From: Pseudopithomyces maydicus
Lineage: Eukaryota; Ascomycota; Dothideomycetes; Pleosporales; Didymosphaeriaceae
Assembly: GCA_026873275.1 (NCBI GenBank)
Contig: JANTUC010000014.1
Coordinates: forward strand, 1,302,001 to 1,366,000
Direction of reading: 5' to 3'
DNA: 64,000 bases
Shown here piece after piece: positions 12,707 through 23,347 of this stretch. A program made the position numbers and the translations under genes. Every line of letters begins with the position of its first letter. The stretch's first letter is position 1. The notes under the pieces were generated by a model that was not told the DNA's origin, made no database searches, and saw only the letters and a list, made by a program, of their open reading frames with translations.

Positions 12707-13532
12707 TTGGCAGAAAGGGAAGGAAGTTGGGGCAGGAAGGGAAGGAAGTTGAGGCAGAAAGGGAAGGAAGTTGAGGCAGAAAGGGAAGGAAGTTGAGGCA
12801 GGAAGGGAAGGAAGGAAGAAAGGAGGAAGTAACCTACCGCGTGCCCTTACACGTGAAAATCAACCCATCATTCCCGTGCTTCAACTTGGGCATAACCTGG
12901 TCGAAGACATAGGATATGTGGTAGCTCTGCTGCTGCTCCTTCTCCTTGACCTGGAACGGCTCCAGCGGCATGAGCGTCTTCGTCTGCGTCAACCACGTAT
13001 GCCACGGCTTCATCACCTTCTCCTTGAGCGCATACAGCCTCTTGTCCAGCGGCTTGTCCGTCATATTCTCCGCATCCACGCACAGGCAGTCGAACACGTA
13101 AAACACCAGCTTGGTGCTCCCGTCCGGGTACAAGTCCACCACCAGCTCCTCGTCCAGAATCGTCCCGTACAGGAACGCCTCCCCGTTGAACACCGCCCCG
13201 TGGTACGGCACCCGGATCGGCGGCGTCACGTTGTAGTAGCTGTTCTTGCGGTCGATGAGGAAGGTCGCGGGCTCGAAGGCGTTGGTTTCGGGGTTCTCGC
13301 CGTACGAGAGGTAGAGGAGGCAGCGCAGCCCGTCCGTCTTCTCGCACATGAAGTACTCGCGGTGCTGCAGCTCGGCCATGTGCTGCCGCGCGAAGGACAC
13401 GGGTTGCGCGCCGGGAAAGCGGATGTTGTCGCGCTGGAGGAGGTCCGCGACGCCGCGCCTTAGATCGTGGGCTTCATCGTTGGAAAGCTGGTAGCCTGGG
13501 ATGGAGGGCGGCGCCGACGAGATGTGAGGCAT
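11983..13532 (-). CDS. CEG1: mRNA-capping enzyme, GTP:RNA guanylyltransferase; frame break
   Basis: Transfers GMP from GTP to the 5' diphosphate end of nascent RNA polymerase II transcripts; nuclear. Motif I is EKTDGLRC with the GMP-accepting lysine at residue 65. Motif III is VFDCLCVD, motif IV is DGLIFTCKGTRY and motif V is ILKWKPP. The OB-fold motif VI is RWRDDKADANH, and the C-terminus carries an NLS-like NKRRRVDD. Exons on the minus strand are 13532-12838, 12649-12179 and 12053-11983. The introns use GTAGGT and GTATGT donors and keep frame at both joins. Between motif V and the OB fold the frame changes at a C6 run (plus 12516-12521). C5 or C8 would restore it, and C5 gives 411 residues. 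The start at MPHISSAPPS fits the family length better than the longer upstream frame. Confidence 0.9.
12668..12815. repeat. Tetranucleotide plus 22-bp minisatellite inside CEG1 intron 1
   Basis: The first CEG1 intron (12650-12837, read on the minus strand) is mostly repeat. About eight copies of GGCT near 12678-12706 are followed by about four to five copies of a 22-base unit of the form GGGAAGGAAGTTGAGGCAG-AAA from about 12708. The purine-rich strand is the template strand. The copies differ by one or two substitutions. Confidence 0.85.
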
Positions 13533-13923
13533 GGTGAGGTCGGGGACCTGGGGCGAGGCGCGTTGCTTTCGATGGGGGTGTGGAGGTGCTCGTATAGTAT
13601 GGTTTGGCAAGACGTGTGGGCGAGGTGGAGGAGGAGACAGGCAGACGAGTAGATAAAGCCGGCATGCGATGCGGTTGAATGACGCGCCAAGCTCCGCCGC
13701 GTGGGCTCCATATGCAGGTACCAGCACCCCCGCCAACTCCACACATCCCACATGCATGCATGCATGCAACATGGGACAAAGGAAAGACTCACGTCCACGC
13801 CAGCGCTCCTGGCACATATATCGAATGCGCCAATACATGCGTATCATAATTTACAGTGGCGAGTAGCACAGATATTATACAAAGCGCATCGATCGTAGCT
13901 CCGCACCACGCCGAGCCTCAGCT
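13533..13923. other. Intergenic region between CBP3 and CEG1
   Basis: The 391 bases between the CBP3 stop and the CEG1 start, both on the minus strand, are likely the CBP3 3' UTR plus the CEG1 promoter. A short CATG-rich palindromic stretch (ATGCATGCATGCATG) occurs near 13752-13768. No gene is seen. Confidence 0.5.
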
Positions 13924-14985
13924 TCACGACCGCGCCTCTCCGATCATGCTCCTGGCCTGCACCTTGACCACCTTGTCCTCCTCCGCCGGCCCCGCAGAAA
14001 ACTTCCACGACCCGTTCGCGACCTCGTCGTCGCTCGCCTGTTCTAATCGTGCCAGTTCCCGCCGCATGTACCCCACGATCTGCGCCAGCTTCTCGAAGTC
14101 GACGTCCTCCCTGCTGGCGAATACGTTGCGCCATATCGCCGCAGCCAGCACGGCATCCCCCTTCACTATGCCCTCATCGTACGACAGCAGCACCGCGCGC
14201 CACTGCGAGAAGATATCCTTGAGGTACTTTTGGCGCAGCGAGTTCGCGTTCAGCTTGTGCCAGATGACCAGGCGGTCCTCGGCGGCATAGAAAGCGTGAT
14301 TCGTAAGGTGCTGGATCCACAGCGGTGCGTGGGTCTTTGGCAACATGCGGAACCGGACCTGCAGCAGGTACGTGTGAATGAAGGTGATCTGCGCCCAATT
14401 GATAAACGTCGGCGCCAGACCGAGCTCTGCATTCCCGTCAGCATCGCAAATCGCAACCTCCCCTCAGCCTTCTTTCTCCCTTACCCTTGAACCACCAGCT
14501 CTCGCTCACCCCCAGATGCGCCCCCGTCTCATCCCGCGGAATCTCCCCATTCTTCTCCAGCGCCTGAGGGATCGTGTACTCGGCATGCCGCGTGCACTCC
14601 TTGATCAGCTGCTGCGTGGCCGCATACGCCACGTACGTCTCCGTCATGAGCGGCGCCTTCTCCTGGATCTTGGCGGCTATCCTCCGCAGCGGGCTGCGCT
14701 GCGCATCCAGGCCCTGCTGAATCGCCTTGAGCTGCGCGCTCGTCGAGACGGCGTTTCCGGAGGGGGCCGCCGGCTTCGAGATGGTGGCCTGCGCCGAGTG
14801 CGCCGCTGCCAAGCTATTCGTCGCATGGTATGCGCTCGGTGCGGTGGTGGACAGGCAGCGTGCGGGTTCTGCTCGGCGGAGGGCTGTGGTGGCTTTGGGG
14901 GAGACGGACGGGTGGATTGGAGTAAGGAAGTGGATTGCTTGGAGAGCGCCCGCGAGCAGGCGCGGCATGTGTAGGTGGACGCCAT
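13924..14985 (-). CDS. CBP3: Cbp3/UQCC1-type ubiquinol-cytochrome c reductase assembly chaperone; frame break
   Basis: Mitochondrial chaperone that, with its partner Cbp6, binds newly made cytochrome b and supports complex III assembly. Exon 1 is 14985-14485 and exon 2 is 14426-13924, with a 58-base intron (GTAAGG...GCAG). Characteristic segments are MTETYVAYAATQQLIKECT, WAQITFIHTYLLQVRFRML, LTNHAFYAAEDRLVIWH and FSQWRAVLLSYDEGIVKGD. The start ATG at 14985 opens a basic N-terminus (MASTYTCRACSRALSKQ) expected of a mitochondrial presequence. Its frame differs from the rest. One additional C in the minus-strand C5 run (plus 14897-14901) joins it to the segment containing ARCLSTTAP, giving 334 residues. 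A longer in-frame start at 15181 exists but has no presequence character. Confidence 0.9.
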
Positions 14986-15400
14986 GGTCGTGGTGGTGGT
15001 GGTGTGAGCGATGGAGCTGGGTTGGGCTGGTCGTCGCCCCTGCAACAAAAGTTCGAATGCGAGGTAAGGCTGGTGGTGCACGGATCAGATCTATCCATGA
15101 CTTCACCACTCGGGGCGCGGCGGGTGGGCCAATCATCGCGTCGCGATTTGAACGTCGGGGAATGAACGTCGATGAATGCAATGTGGATGCATCATGATTT
15201 AATACACTATTTTATTTTCATCTTTGGCGAACGCTTTCAAAAAGGATGGTGGAACAATCAATGTGACCGGTCAAGAATGACGATTGAAGAAGAAACCGTC
15301 TGCCCTCTCGATCGATGGCGGAAAAATGGCGGACAGAAGACGCTGAATAAGAATCATTAACCTCGTCCTTCACAGCTATCAGAAAAAAAAATACGACCCG
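14986..15400. other. CBP3 upstream region
   Basis: GC-rich up to about 15170 (CBP3 5' leader with CCA/CAC repeats), then abruptly AT-rich. The composition change near 15180 marks the boundary between the core block and the accessory island. No gene is seen. Confidence 0.45.
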
Positions 15401-15750
15401 TCAAACAATAACAAACTCGACAGTCTTATCCACCAAGCTCTGCTCATCCAACACGTTAATCACCTCCCCATCCATCCGCCCATAAATATACGCCTCCCCC
15501 ACAAAGCTATGATTCCGCCCCCCATCACCTTCAGCTCTTTTACCAGGAATATGGAGCGGGGGCTGCTTACATGGACGAGGGTTCTCCCCACCGATCGTTC
15601 GATCTGCCACCAATGTGCGCCATAATTCATCAGGGACTTTGGTCAGCCCGTCGTCGCTGTTCGTCCAGCCGCCCTTCTCCAGACACTCTTTCGTTATTAT
15701 CACGCCTTTGGAAACTATGCCGCTTACCCAGGTAAATTCCCCGATAAATC
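15401..15750 (-). pseudogene. Remnant of a heterokaryon-incompatibility (HET) domain protein, C-terminus
   Basis: A minus-strand frame reads WVSGIVSKGVIITKECL and, after a charged stretch, ends in VGEAYIYGRMDGEVINVLD. This resembles the common C-terminal block of large fungal HET proteins (typically VGESYVHGIMDGE). Such proteins usually exceed 500 residues and act in non-self recognition. Here only about 115 residues remain: an in-frame stop lies upstream near 15750, no HET domain precedes it, and the Gly-rich segment normally preceding VGE is replaced by unrelated sequence. It is therefore read as a decayed fragment. It sits at the composition boundary where the accessory island begins. Confidence 0.55.
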
Positions 15751-15840
15751 ATTCCCCTGACATGGAGCTCTCTTGACTGAGCCTCGGAATTCGGAGATGG
15801 TGTCGTTCCGTTGACCTGAGGAGGGCTGGATGAATACATG

Positions 15841-15925
15841 TACCTCTTGCCGAATCGAACCTCGGGCTTCTGTCCGTATGACGCGTTGTAACGGCGTCGT
15901 CCGGCTTTACCAACAATGCTATGGG
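15841..15925 (-). repeat. tRNA-like / Pol III promoter-like element
   Basis: The minus strand carries TAGCATTGTTGGTAAAGC at 15921-15904, close to a tRNA D-arm (box A). About 45 bases downstream is GGTTCGATTC at 15861-15852, matching the T-arm box B. The 7-base acceptor halves expected at the ends do not pair, and the anticodon arm closes poorly. This is therefore not a usable tRNA gene. A tRNA pseudogene or the head of a tRNA-derived SINE fits best. It lies directly upstream of the HET remnant. Confidence 0.4.
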
Positions 15926-17557
15926 CGCGGCGATACGATTGGTGTTATGTGCGAAACGCGTAAGGGTAAGGAGGGTAAGAGAAGTTATTATAATAGAAAA
16001 GAACGCTTCAAACTAGTAAGTCGTGGATCGTTTTTTCAACAGTAATCTTGCAGATATTAAAATGCAGAAGCTTGACCCGCTATAGTGGTCGTGATATAAC
16101 ATCTAACTTTGCAAAGATCCAGGCTATCATTTCAATATATTAATTATAATTAACGCTACCTTTAGTACAGTGCTTTACTGGAAATTTCTCAGCTATCTAT
16201 AAGAATAGGCAGTGGTTCAATTATCGTCGTGAAAACCTACCCATATCCTTTCATGACCATTCAATAGCAAACTAAGCGTAAGGAATTTACCCAGCATATA
16301 AAGGAGCTCCAAGACAATAGGCCAAATATGGGAGTGTGAATTTAGCATAATAATGGCCTGCAAAGCAGTGATAGCAGCTCTGAATTCTCTTCATTGCTCG
16401 AAGTGGCCACAAATGCCAGTGCGTTTGAGGTTGAGGCGGTCCAGGCTTCGACTGTTGATGTGATAGAAAAGTTTTGTGAATGGGGAAGTGGGACCTGTGG
16501 GTCTTGGGCAGGTTCCAATGGCTCAAATATTGTGGTACAAGCCAATCGAATTTTCAACGCGTGCTTAGTTGAGTTAGTGGACCAGCTATCTAGACTCTTG
16601 GGGCGATGTAATGGTGATTGTCTTTGCTATCTGAGCTTGGTGCCTGTCGTTTGTGAGTCAATGGGGTCGTGCAGCTGGAAGTGTATGATTGGCGTATCAG
16701 TACACATTGTGTAACATTGTTGGGCTTCATCGAATTCGAGAAAGTGAAGGCGCTTTATGGTTTATTGAATCAAGAGTGAGTAATTATGATGTCTCGAAGG
16801 GAATCCAACAGATCGAAAATAAGACACGCAATCTTTTCTTTGTATTATCTTGGTTTACTGGATAACACAGATTGTATGAATACACCCATGGGTAATATCA
16901 CGACTATATCCCATACAAAAACCTTTTGCTATCAATATCGTGGAGCTGTGATTCCAGGGTGACGATATGCATCGTTGGGTTCTTGTGAAACGCATAGATG
17001 CAAACAAGGTCTATCGGCATCTGAATTTAGGCCTCGCATTGATATTTAACATGGTTCAGTGCTACATAACTAGCATGTACCTCGGTCGAGTGTCAGTGGA
17101 AACACTTCTTTCACATGATGAGCGTCTAATAGAACTTTTTAGTTGACGGATTATTGTCGTGAGGACCTAACCAGATAATTCCGACAATAGGAAATCTCAT
17201 GCAGTAAATCCATTCATCAGACAAAGGTGCACCAGAACAATGGACAAAACGTGAGCGTTCATGTTGTCGTCAACGAAATTTCCTCAACTCGTTTGCGGCT
17301 TTGAACAATAAGCCAAACGCTAGTCTTCTTGATTGTAACTGTGACTATTGTGATGGGTTTATTGTACTGTACGGGCTGCAATCTCCCCCAATTCAACTCA
17401 CTGCCTAGCGCGCCTTCCTTTTTCAGAAGAAAGCACGATCAACTCTTTTCAGAGCCCCGACTCTATTTGAAAGCGATCTCCTGCTCTTTTCTCTAGACTT
17501 CATCCACATACCAAACATCCTTTGTCAATAGCCACCGCAGTTACAAGCTCCAAGTAC
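15926..17557. other. AT-rich intergenic region
   Basis: No supported gene. A plus-strand frame at 16394-16714 is Cys-rich but has no ATG and no signal peptide. The last 150 bases before 17558 are pyrimidine-rich and probably form the promoter and leader of the first small secreted protein. Confidence 0.5.
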
Positions 17558-18249
17558 ATGATGCAGTTCGCTACACAGGCGTATCTCGCCTATGTGCTCA
17601 CCACTTTGCTTGTCCTCACCCAACTAGCTACGGCAGACTACGACATGTACATTCTCCGTGGTGGCAGTTGGATGCTCTTCGATGATAAGCCCGACTGTAA
17701 AACATTTGATGTCATGAATGAGTTCAGTAACAGCAACGACGTGAGCAAGACGTGGGGTGTTCGATGCGCTAATAAGGGCAAAGAACATGGCATTTGCGAT
17801 TACGATGTAAGTTCATATACTAGTAGAATTCGAAAGATCCATTTAAAAGGAATTTACCATGCGAGAAATGCTAACAACTCGCTTAGACTGACTCGTGGGA
17901 CTTCAAAGCCTTCGAAATGCACTTCACCAAGCATCCGCCGTGGCATTTTAGTAAGTTTTGACAGGAGGATATTATGGGAAAGTATTTGCTAACTCAACTA
18001 GCTATCTACGAGGACCAACAATATCACGACTGGCGAAATGAAGGATCGATGCCTTTGAGGGGTACCGATAATAGGGTGTGGGGACGGTGCTACGTGACTT
18101 GGTCAGATCGGGACACTCACACGTTTAATTGTCCTGCTGGCCCACACGCGAATGGCTTCACAATTGACGGGCAGCGCCGCTTCCGTTGTATAACCGAGGT
18201 GACTGCAAAGGAAATCAACGACAAGATGAGAGAGGAGATTCATGGTTGA
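17558..18249 (+). CDS. Small secreted protein, paralog 1 of a tandem pair
   Basis: 186 residues encoded by exons 17558-17806, 17887-17950 and 18002-18249. Introns of 80 and 51 bases have GTAAGT donors and TTAG/CTAG acceptors. The start MMQFATQAYLAYVLTTLL is a clear signal peptide ending near TATADYD (written LATADYD in the sequence). The mature part has six conserved cysteines. It shares with the next gene the blocks FDD-P-CK, DVS, G-RC, EMHFT, WHFTIY, GTD and FRC-TEV. I recognise no named domain. The architecture (secreted, short, Cys-containing, duplicated, in an AT-rich gene-poor setting) is effector-like, but function is unknown. Confidence 0.82.
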
Positions 18250-18935
18250 GTGTGGATATTTCACGTACTCTGTGCTGCAAGAACAGCTTCGGCTGGCTCA
18301 CGTAGAGGGATCTTGGGCTAGGATAGCCATTTTCATATAGTGTCAGGTGTGTTTAGGCCTTGGTATTACTGCTTTATATCAAGTCAAAATCAAGGTCAAA
18401 AAAATCTCTGAATGTCTTCAGTGATGAACGGTGCACACTATGAATATCGGAAAACATCTACCAGCCACTATATTCGGATGTTACTATGTGGTACAGCTGT
18501 ATACGCACTGGCCAAACCTGTCTCCTATCTGCTTTTACGAAGTCTCTTACTCATGGGGTTATGAGCACACACGTGTAAGGCAGGAGCGACTTTAACAGAT
18601 GTTTTTATAAACAACCCATGCCTAGGGAAGGAATTATGGATGAGAACGGCAGCAACATGGAGCCGCGGATTCTCACCTCGCTTAACCAATTGTATGCTTC
18701 AAACTCCCAATCACGTAGCTTCAAATTCGTTTGGCAAGTTGAAAAACCCTAAGAGAACGCGCCTTACATGACACTTTGCCTTAAGCCGTTTGCATTACAC
18801 AAAATCTCCTGCCGGAGCTCTAGTCAGTCCGTGCTTTCTTTTGCTTTATTTAGGCCCCGCCACCCCGCCTTCGATCGAGACTTCTTCTCTCACAAACACA
18901 CGAGCAGCTGCCAGACCTTCAATACATTGCAATTC
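18250..18935. other. Spacer between the tandem secreted-protein paralogs
   Basis: A 686-base AT-rich spacer holding the 3' UTR of paralog 1 and the promoter of paralog 2. A pyrimidine-rich leader lies near 18830-18900. No other gene is seen. Confidence 0.5.
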
Positions 18936-19572
18936 ATGATGACGGGTACCATGAAATATCTTCTGATTGCCTTCTTTGCTTTCTTCCAGGTCGTCTTGGG
19001 AAACTTCGACCTATACCAAGTTGACATTGACAGGGGAACGAAACCCCACCCTGGAAGGCCGCGCAGCAGCTACATGGTCTTCGACGATAACCCCGAATGC
19101 AAAGATGTCGATGTGGATGGTGGATGGCGGGCAAGGGATGACGTGAGTCATGGTAGACAAGGGATTCGTTGCGTGGGCAAATGCGGTTTCGACGACGTAG
19201 GTCATGTCATCCACGCGAAAATTAGGAAACTGATATTAGAACGAAATCTTTTACATTGTTGGTAAATGAACTGATAGAAGGCAGGCACCTTGGCCCGACG
19301 TCGAGCTTATCGAGATGCACTTCACGAACAATCCATATTGGCACTTCACCATCTACAAGGACAAGGGCCATATGGTGGGCGACACTTGGCGATGGTGGCT
19401 ATGGGGCACGGATGGCAAGACGTATGGCGAGTGCTTCGCATATGGTGACCATACCTGGGATTGCCACTGGCCGAGCATCCTAATTAACATAAAAGGTCAC
19501 CGGAAGTTTCGATGTCTGACGGATGTCGGAGCGACCGCCCTCAATGAAGCGCTCAAAAGGGAACACGGCTGA
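18936..19572 (+). CDS. Small secreted protein, paralog 2 of a tandem pair
   Basis: 182 residues from exons 18936-19196 and 19285-19572, with one intron at 19197-19284 (GTAGGT...GCAG). The signal peptide is MKYLLIAFFAFFQVVLG. The mature part repeats the paralog 1 pattern: VFDDNPECKDVDV, GIRC-GKCGFDD, IEMHFTNNP, WHFTIYKD, FRCLTDV and a C-terminal REHG. The first intron is at the same place as in paralog 1. The second paralog 1 intron (inside WHFT) is absent, so one intron has been gained or lost since duplication. Start choice between 18936 and 18951 does not alter the signal peptide. Function unknown. Confidence 0.82.
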
Positions 19573-19906
19573 GCCACCTAAAACATATCTGAGGACTTTC
19601 AGGTACGCCAGGAAAGGTGGGGGTGATGTGTGGTTGTAAGGGGGACACAATTATTGGTGGGTGGCACAGTCGGATTGTTCGGAAAGAAACTAATGGTCTA
19701 AGGTATTTTATCATCTAGGATAAATAGAATATTATGGGATAACTAAATCACTTGCAATTTCACTTTTATGCTTGAAAGTTCATCATGGTATCGTTGGCAT
19801 GTCACAACAACAGGCATAGGTGGTTCTTATCGCGGGGGAATATTTCAATTCGCTGGGACTCCAGGTCCTCAGCCACCTACCCAAAAGCCTACGCAAGGCT
19901 CTCTGC
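19573..19906. other. Convergent spacer
   Basis: The 334 bases between the converging paralog 2 and zincin genes. AT-rich, presumably both 3' UTRs; nothing else is seen. Confidence 0.45.
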
Positions 19907-21664
19907 CTATTTTGCAGAGTCTTCGATGCCAAGATTTTTCAAGGCCTCGAGCGAATCCAGCAGGGCACCTTCGATAGGCTGATCGTGGGCATGGTCGGCG
20001 GTATTAAGCTTCCGTTTCTTGCGCGGAAGATCAAAGACTGGTTTCCAGACCGGGTCAAAATCTTTGCGCTTTTCGTGTGAAAACTTGATCCGCTTCCACC
20101 CTCCCTCAATCAATGCAGCCACATCTTTGCACTTGCGGTGCGGAAACTTGACTGGCCTCTTCCCTCGCTCAACCAAAGCAGCCACATCGAGCTGACCAAA
20201 GGTTTCCGACCAGGCACTGTCGAAATCGGGCTCCTCCAGGACCTGCCCAGCTGGGACCCGAATGTGCACAGAGCAGTCAGGTCCTGAAGCGAGAGGCCCC
20301 GCGGTCGGAAAGCACGTCGACCAGACACCTTTATCTCCGGGCATCACCACGTAAGCAGTGCCCCAGTTAGCAATGGGATAGCGGGGCCTGTACCTAAGCT
20401 CCAGCGAGGAAGCTTCATCCCGCATGAAGTCCAGCCCCTCACGCTCGATTCTCTGCCAGGTGCTGTCCAAGAACCACTTCTGCACCCACAAACTCGGCGG
20501 AAATACCACGCATGTATCCTCTTCGAGGGAATCGGACTTATTCCCTACTAACTGAGGATACGCTTCACGTAGCGATCCGTCCGGTACCGCGAACACAGCC
20601 AGATTCGGAGGCCGAGCATCTGGAGTCGCCGACGACTGCAACCACTTGAAACTCAGCGAGTATCCGAACATGAGCTGTTCGTATACTATGCCGCATTCTC
20701 TTACCACGCACAGACTACCGTGGTGGTGGAATGCTGGTTCCCGGGCTGCAGCATCCAAACCAGCTGCAAAGCGATGCGCAGCCCAGTCGAAGGCGTGGGC
20801 GATCTCGTGCAAAAGCGTCACAGCGATGCGGAAGGTCTGAATATTGACGTCTTCCGCCCTGGATGCCTGAATCCGGCGCTTGGCTAACGCCATGATTAGC
20901 TCCTTCTCCAGCACAATGCTGCTGCGTGCTTGGTCGTGGATATTCCCACTGCCGAGGTGGAGCGCGCCGATGGGTCCTTGTTGCCCGAACTTACCGTCCG
21001 TCTTGTCGACGAAGAACTGGGTTACCTTCTCCATGTGCGAGAAGATCGCTTCAACGGCCTGGTGCTTCTCAGCTTGTGTCAGAGGGGTGCGCGGTGAACC
21101 AACATACCTGTGCGTTGTCCCGGGCTCGGATTTCACTTCGCCCGTCGCAACGTGCGTGTACCAGTCCCAAGTCGTTCTCGTGGTGAGAAAATTTGAGACT
21201 AGCCTAAGGACAGGCTGAAGTTGCTTCCATGTCCAGTCCGTGATCTGTGGCCAGTGCGGACGGGACACAAGGGGGTGGAGCTCGTTGGTGAGCTCGTCAG
21301 GGAATGCTCCGCTGGCTGGTGGAAACGCGTGCGCTGTTGTGTAAATTAGATCTTTTACACACCGTCTTTGCGCTAGAAGTTCGATGAAGGGAGCGGGGGT
21401 CTGCTCCTTTTCGTCTTCACCTCTACTCAGGTAGGCTTGCAGATCGCTGTACACGTCGCCTCGATCACCAGCCAGACGACCTACCGCTGCCTCCAAGTCA
21501 CTGCGAGTGATCTTGGGATATATATTGACGGTAGGCTCTGGACGAGTCGACGTGTTCTGTTCAGGCAGATTCATGCTTTCCCGGAACGCCTGCCATCTTT
21601 CCCGAGCTGTGCTTTTTGAGATGGATGCGTTTCTATACGCAGTCTGACGCTTGGAGTGTTGCAT
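19907..21664 (-). CDS. Zincin-like putative metallopeptidase with C-terminal repeats (paralog A)
   Basis: A single uninterrupted frame of 585 residues starting MQHSKRQTAYRN. The helix AVTLLHEIAHAFDW contains the zinc-binding HExxH motif at residues 286-290. Other blocks shared with the second zincin gene (26739-28067) are ELHPL-SR-HW near 130, PVLRLVSNFL, and WVQKWFLDSTWQ near 400. No signal peptide or membrane segment is seen. The C-terminus carries two copies of a roughly 22-residue unit (DVAALVERGKRPVKF and DVAALIEGGWKRIKF) and a basic patch, RKKRKL. The third zinc ligand is not obvious, so catalysis is inferred only from HExxH. I do not recognise a named peptidase family. Confidence 0.78.
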   Translation of the reverse strand: MQHSKRQTAYRNASISKSTARERWQAFRESMNLPEQNTSTRPEPTVNIYPKITRSDLEAAVGRLAGDRGDVYSDLQAYLSRGEDEKEQTPAPFIELLAQRRCVKDLIYTTAHAFPPASGAFPDELTNELHPLVSRPHWPQITDWTWKQLQPVLRLVSNFLTTRTTWDWYTHVATGEVKSEPGTTHRYVGSPRTPLTQAEKHQAVEAIFSHMEKVTQFFVDKTDGKFGQQGPIGALHLGSGNIHDQARSSIVLEKELIMALAKRRIQASRAEDVNIQTFRIAVTLLHEIAHAFDWAAHRFAAGLDAAAREPAFHHHGSLCVVRECGIVYEQLMFGYSLSFKWLQSSATPDARPPNLAVFAVPDGSLREAYPQLVGNKSDSLEEDTCVVFPPSLWVQKWFLDSTWQRIEREGLDFMRDEASSLELRYRPRYPIANWGTAYVVMPGDKGVWSTCFPTAGPLASGPDCSVHIRVPAGQVLEEPDFDSAWSETFGQLDVAALVERGKRPVKFPHRKCKDVAALIEGGWKRIKFSHEKRKDFDPVWKPVFDLPRKKRKLNTADHAHDQPIEGALLDSLEALKNLGIEDSAK

Positions 21665-23143
21665 TTTGTTTTCAGCGACTTGAGATGAAAATGTATTTAA
21701 ATCTTTTTCTTTTGTCGAGTGTGTATCCGTTCAAGAACTTTATGTTTCGCTTCTGGGATATTGTAGTGGCATTATATATACGCTCTTGAAATGCGAGGAT
21801 GGGATATCCAGAAGCCATGATTCAACAACACAATGCCTATATAGCGTTGCATAGTTAGCATACACAATGCTGTGTCAGGCTTCTGTAAACGCCCTGATTT
21901 GCAGCACCTAAATCGCCAAGGTAAAGTTGAAGCTCACAAAATGGCAATGAAGGGACAAGTCATTATTTTAGCCACATAGGAAATAGCAGTCTAGTATGAG
22001 ACATGCCATTGGAATCTCGTTTACGTTTGTGTTTCACATCTTTAGTCTCACCAACACCAAGACGTTTGTCGACCAAGGCTGTTCTTTGTATGTTCTCACA
22101 AGGAAAACTTTGCTGGATAACGTGGAAGATGCTCCGATAGACTAGCGGGCGATTGCGTCTTCAATGTGGCAGTGTTTTTTTTAATTTTAGGGTCAGCTCA
22201 TAAATATCTTTCAATAGGTACATGTTGCCAGCGGGAAATTAACCGAGATAATTGGAGTAGCTCATATCAGAAAGAGGAACACCATTTCTAACGTTGTTCT
22301 ATTCCGCACGAAGGTTTAGGACTGCTACCTTTCAGTCATCGGAATTCGCAATGCTATAACAAGGCAACAGATTTATGACAGCTCTAGCAACGGGTATACA
22401 AAACAGCATAAATTTGATCTCACACAAAACTCGGGGATAAAACCGCAGAAGAATGATTCAAACCTGTCTTAATATCCTAGGCATCTATACGCTCTCTCAA
22501 CCGATGTCAAACTTTCCTTGTATATTTTTCTATTGGCCAATGAATAATGATATCGTCAAACTCTTCTTCACGAGACATATCGCGAGGGAAGTCAACAGTT
22601 TCCCGGATCATATGTTGGTTTTCCATCCGTTTCGCGTACACTAGGCTGATTCAGGCATCTCGTTGTCCTAGAGTAGCCCCCAAAAATAATACGTAACTAC
22701 AAAAGGAAAGGACGCACGGCTGATGTGTCATTTCAATAGTGACGGTTGTCTTACCGATGAAGGATTGAGGGGTAAGATTTTGGCGCAAAATGCTTGTTTC
22801 CACATTGGCAGAAGCTTGTGTTGGATCTGTCGATGCTTATCTCGTCTTGGGAAATGCTTGCATTGGCGCCGGGGCTACGGTATTGTCACCCATCCCATTC
22901 ACACAAAGATTCAATGCACCAACATCTGACACATGGCAGGGTTCAAGAAGTACTCCTGACATTCTAAATCCGATTCATAGTAGATTTGGATGATCAACCC
23001 ATTTTTCACCAGGACATTCGGGGGGTAAGCAAAAATTTGCTGTTTGCTCATTGAGCTACATATGATTATTATACGCGAGAGATATTTCGCCCGAGAGACA
23101 GCTAGATAAACTGTTTGACTTGGCCCGCAATGCATTGTGCGAC
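21665..23143. other. AT-rich intergenic region
   Basis: About 1.5 kb upstream of zincin A. It holds that gene's promoter (AT-rich leader at 21665-21780). Beyond this, only short frames without signal peptides or family motifs are seen. Confidence 0.5.
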
Positions 23144-23347
23144 TCAATGGGCTCCACTCTGGTACTGTGGCCAACAGCAAAGATCTTCGCCTATGAGGAG
23201 TTGTATGTTAGTCGGAGAGAATAGAAATAATCACATAGCGCTTCAAATACCTGGTTTGGCAGCAGGATCTGCATCTGCGAGAGGTACAGGGCTAGCAATA
23301 GCCGCTGTAGCGAAGATGGCTGCGAGGAAGATCTGAATAGTCTTCAT
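23144..23347 (-). CDS. Very small secreted peptide (candidate)
   Basis: Reading the minus strand from ATG at 23347 gives MKTIQIFLAAIFATAAIAS, a textbook signal peptide, followed by PVPLADADPAAKPG. A 60-base intron (23250-23191, donor GTATTT, acceptor CTCATAG) leads to a short second exon with a CC pair and a stop at 23144, for 47 residues in total. The signal peptide is convincing. The splice choice is not certain, and a different acceptor would extend the product. Function unknown; it may be related to the Cys-rich secreted protein at 25088-25421, which also begins MK- and has a CC pair after a Pro/Ala spacer. Confidence 0.4.

Noticed and set aside
16394..16714. Cys-rich plus-strand frame of about 106 codons
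   Set aside because: No ATG start and no signal peptide; the DNA is otherwise unremarkable AT-rich spacer.
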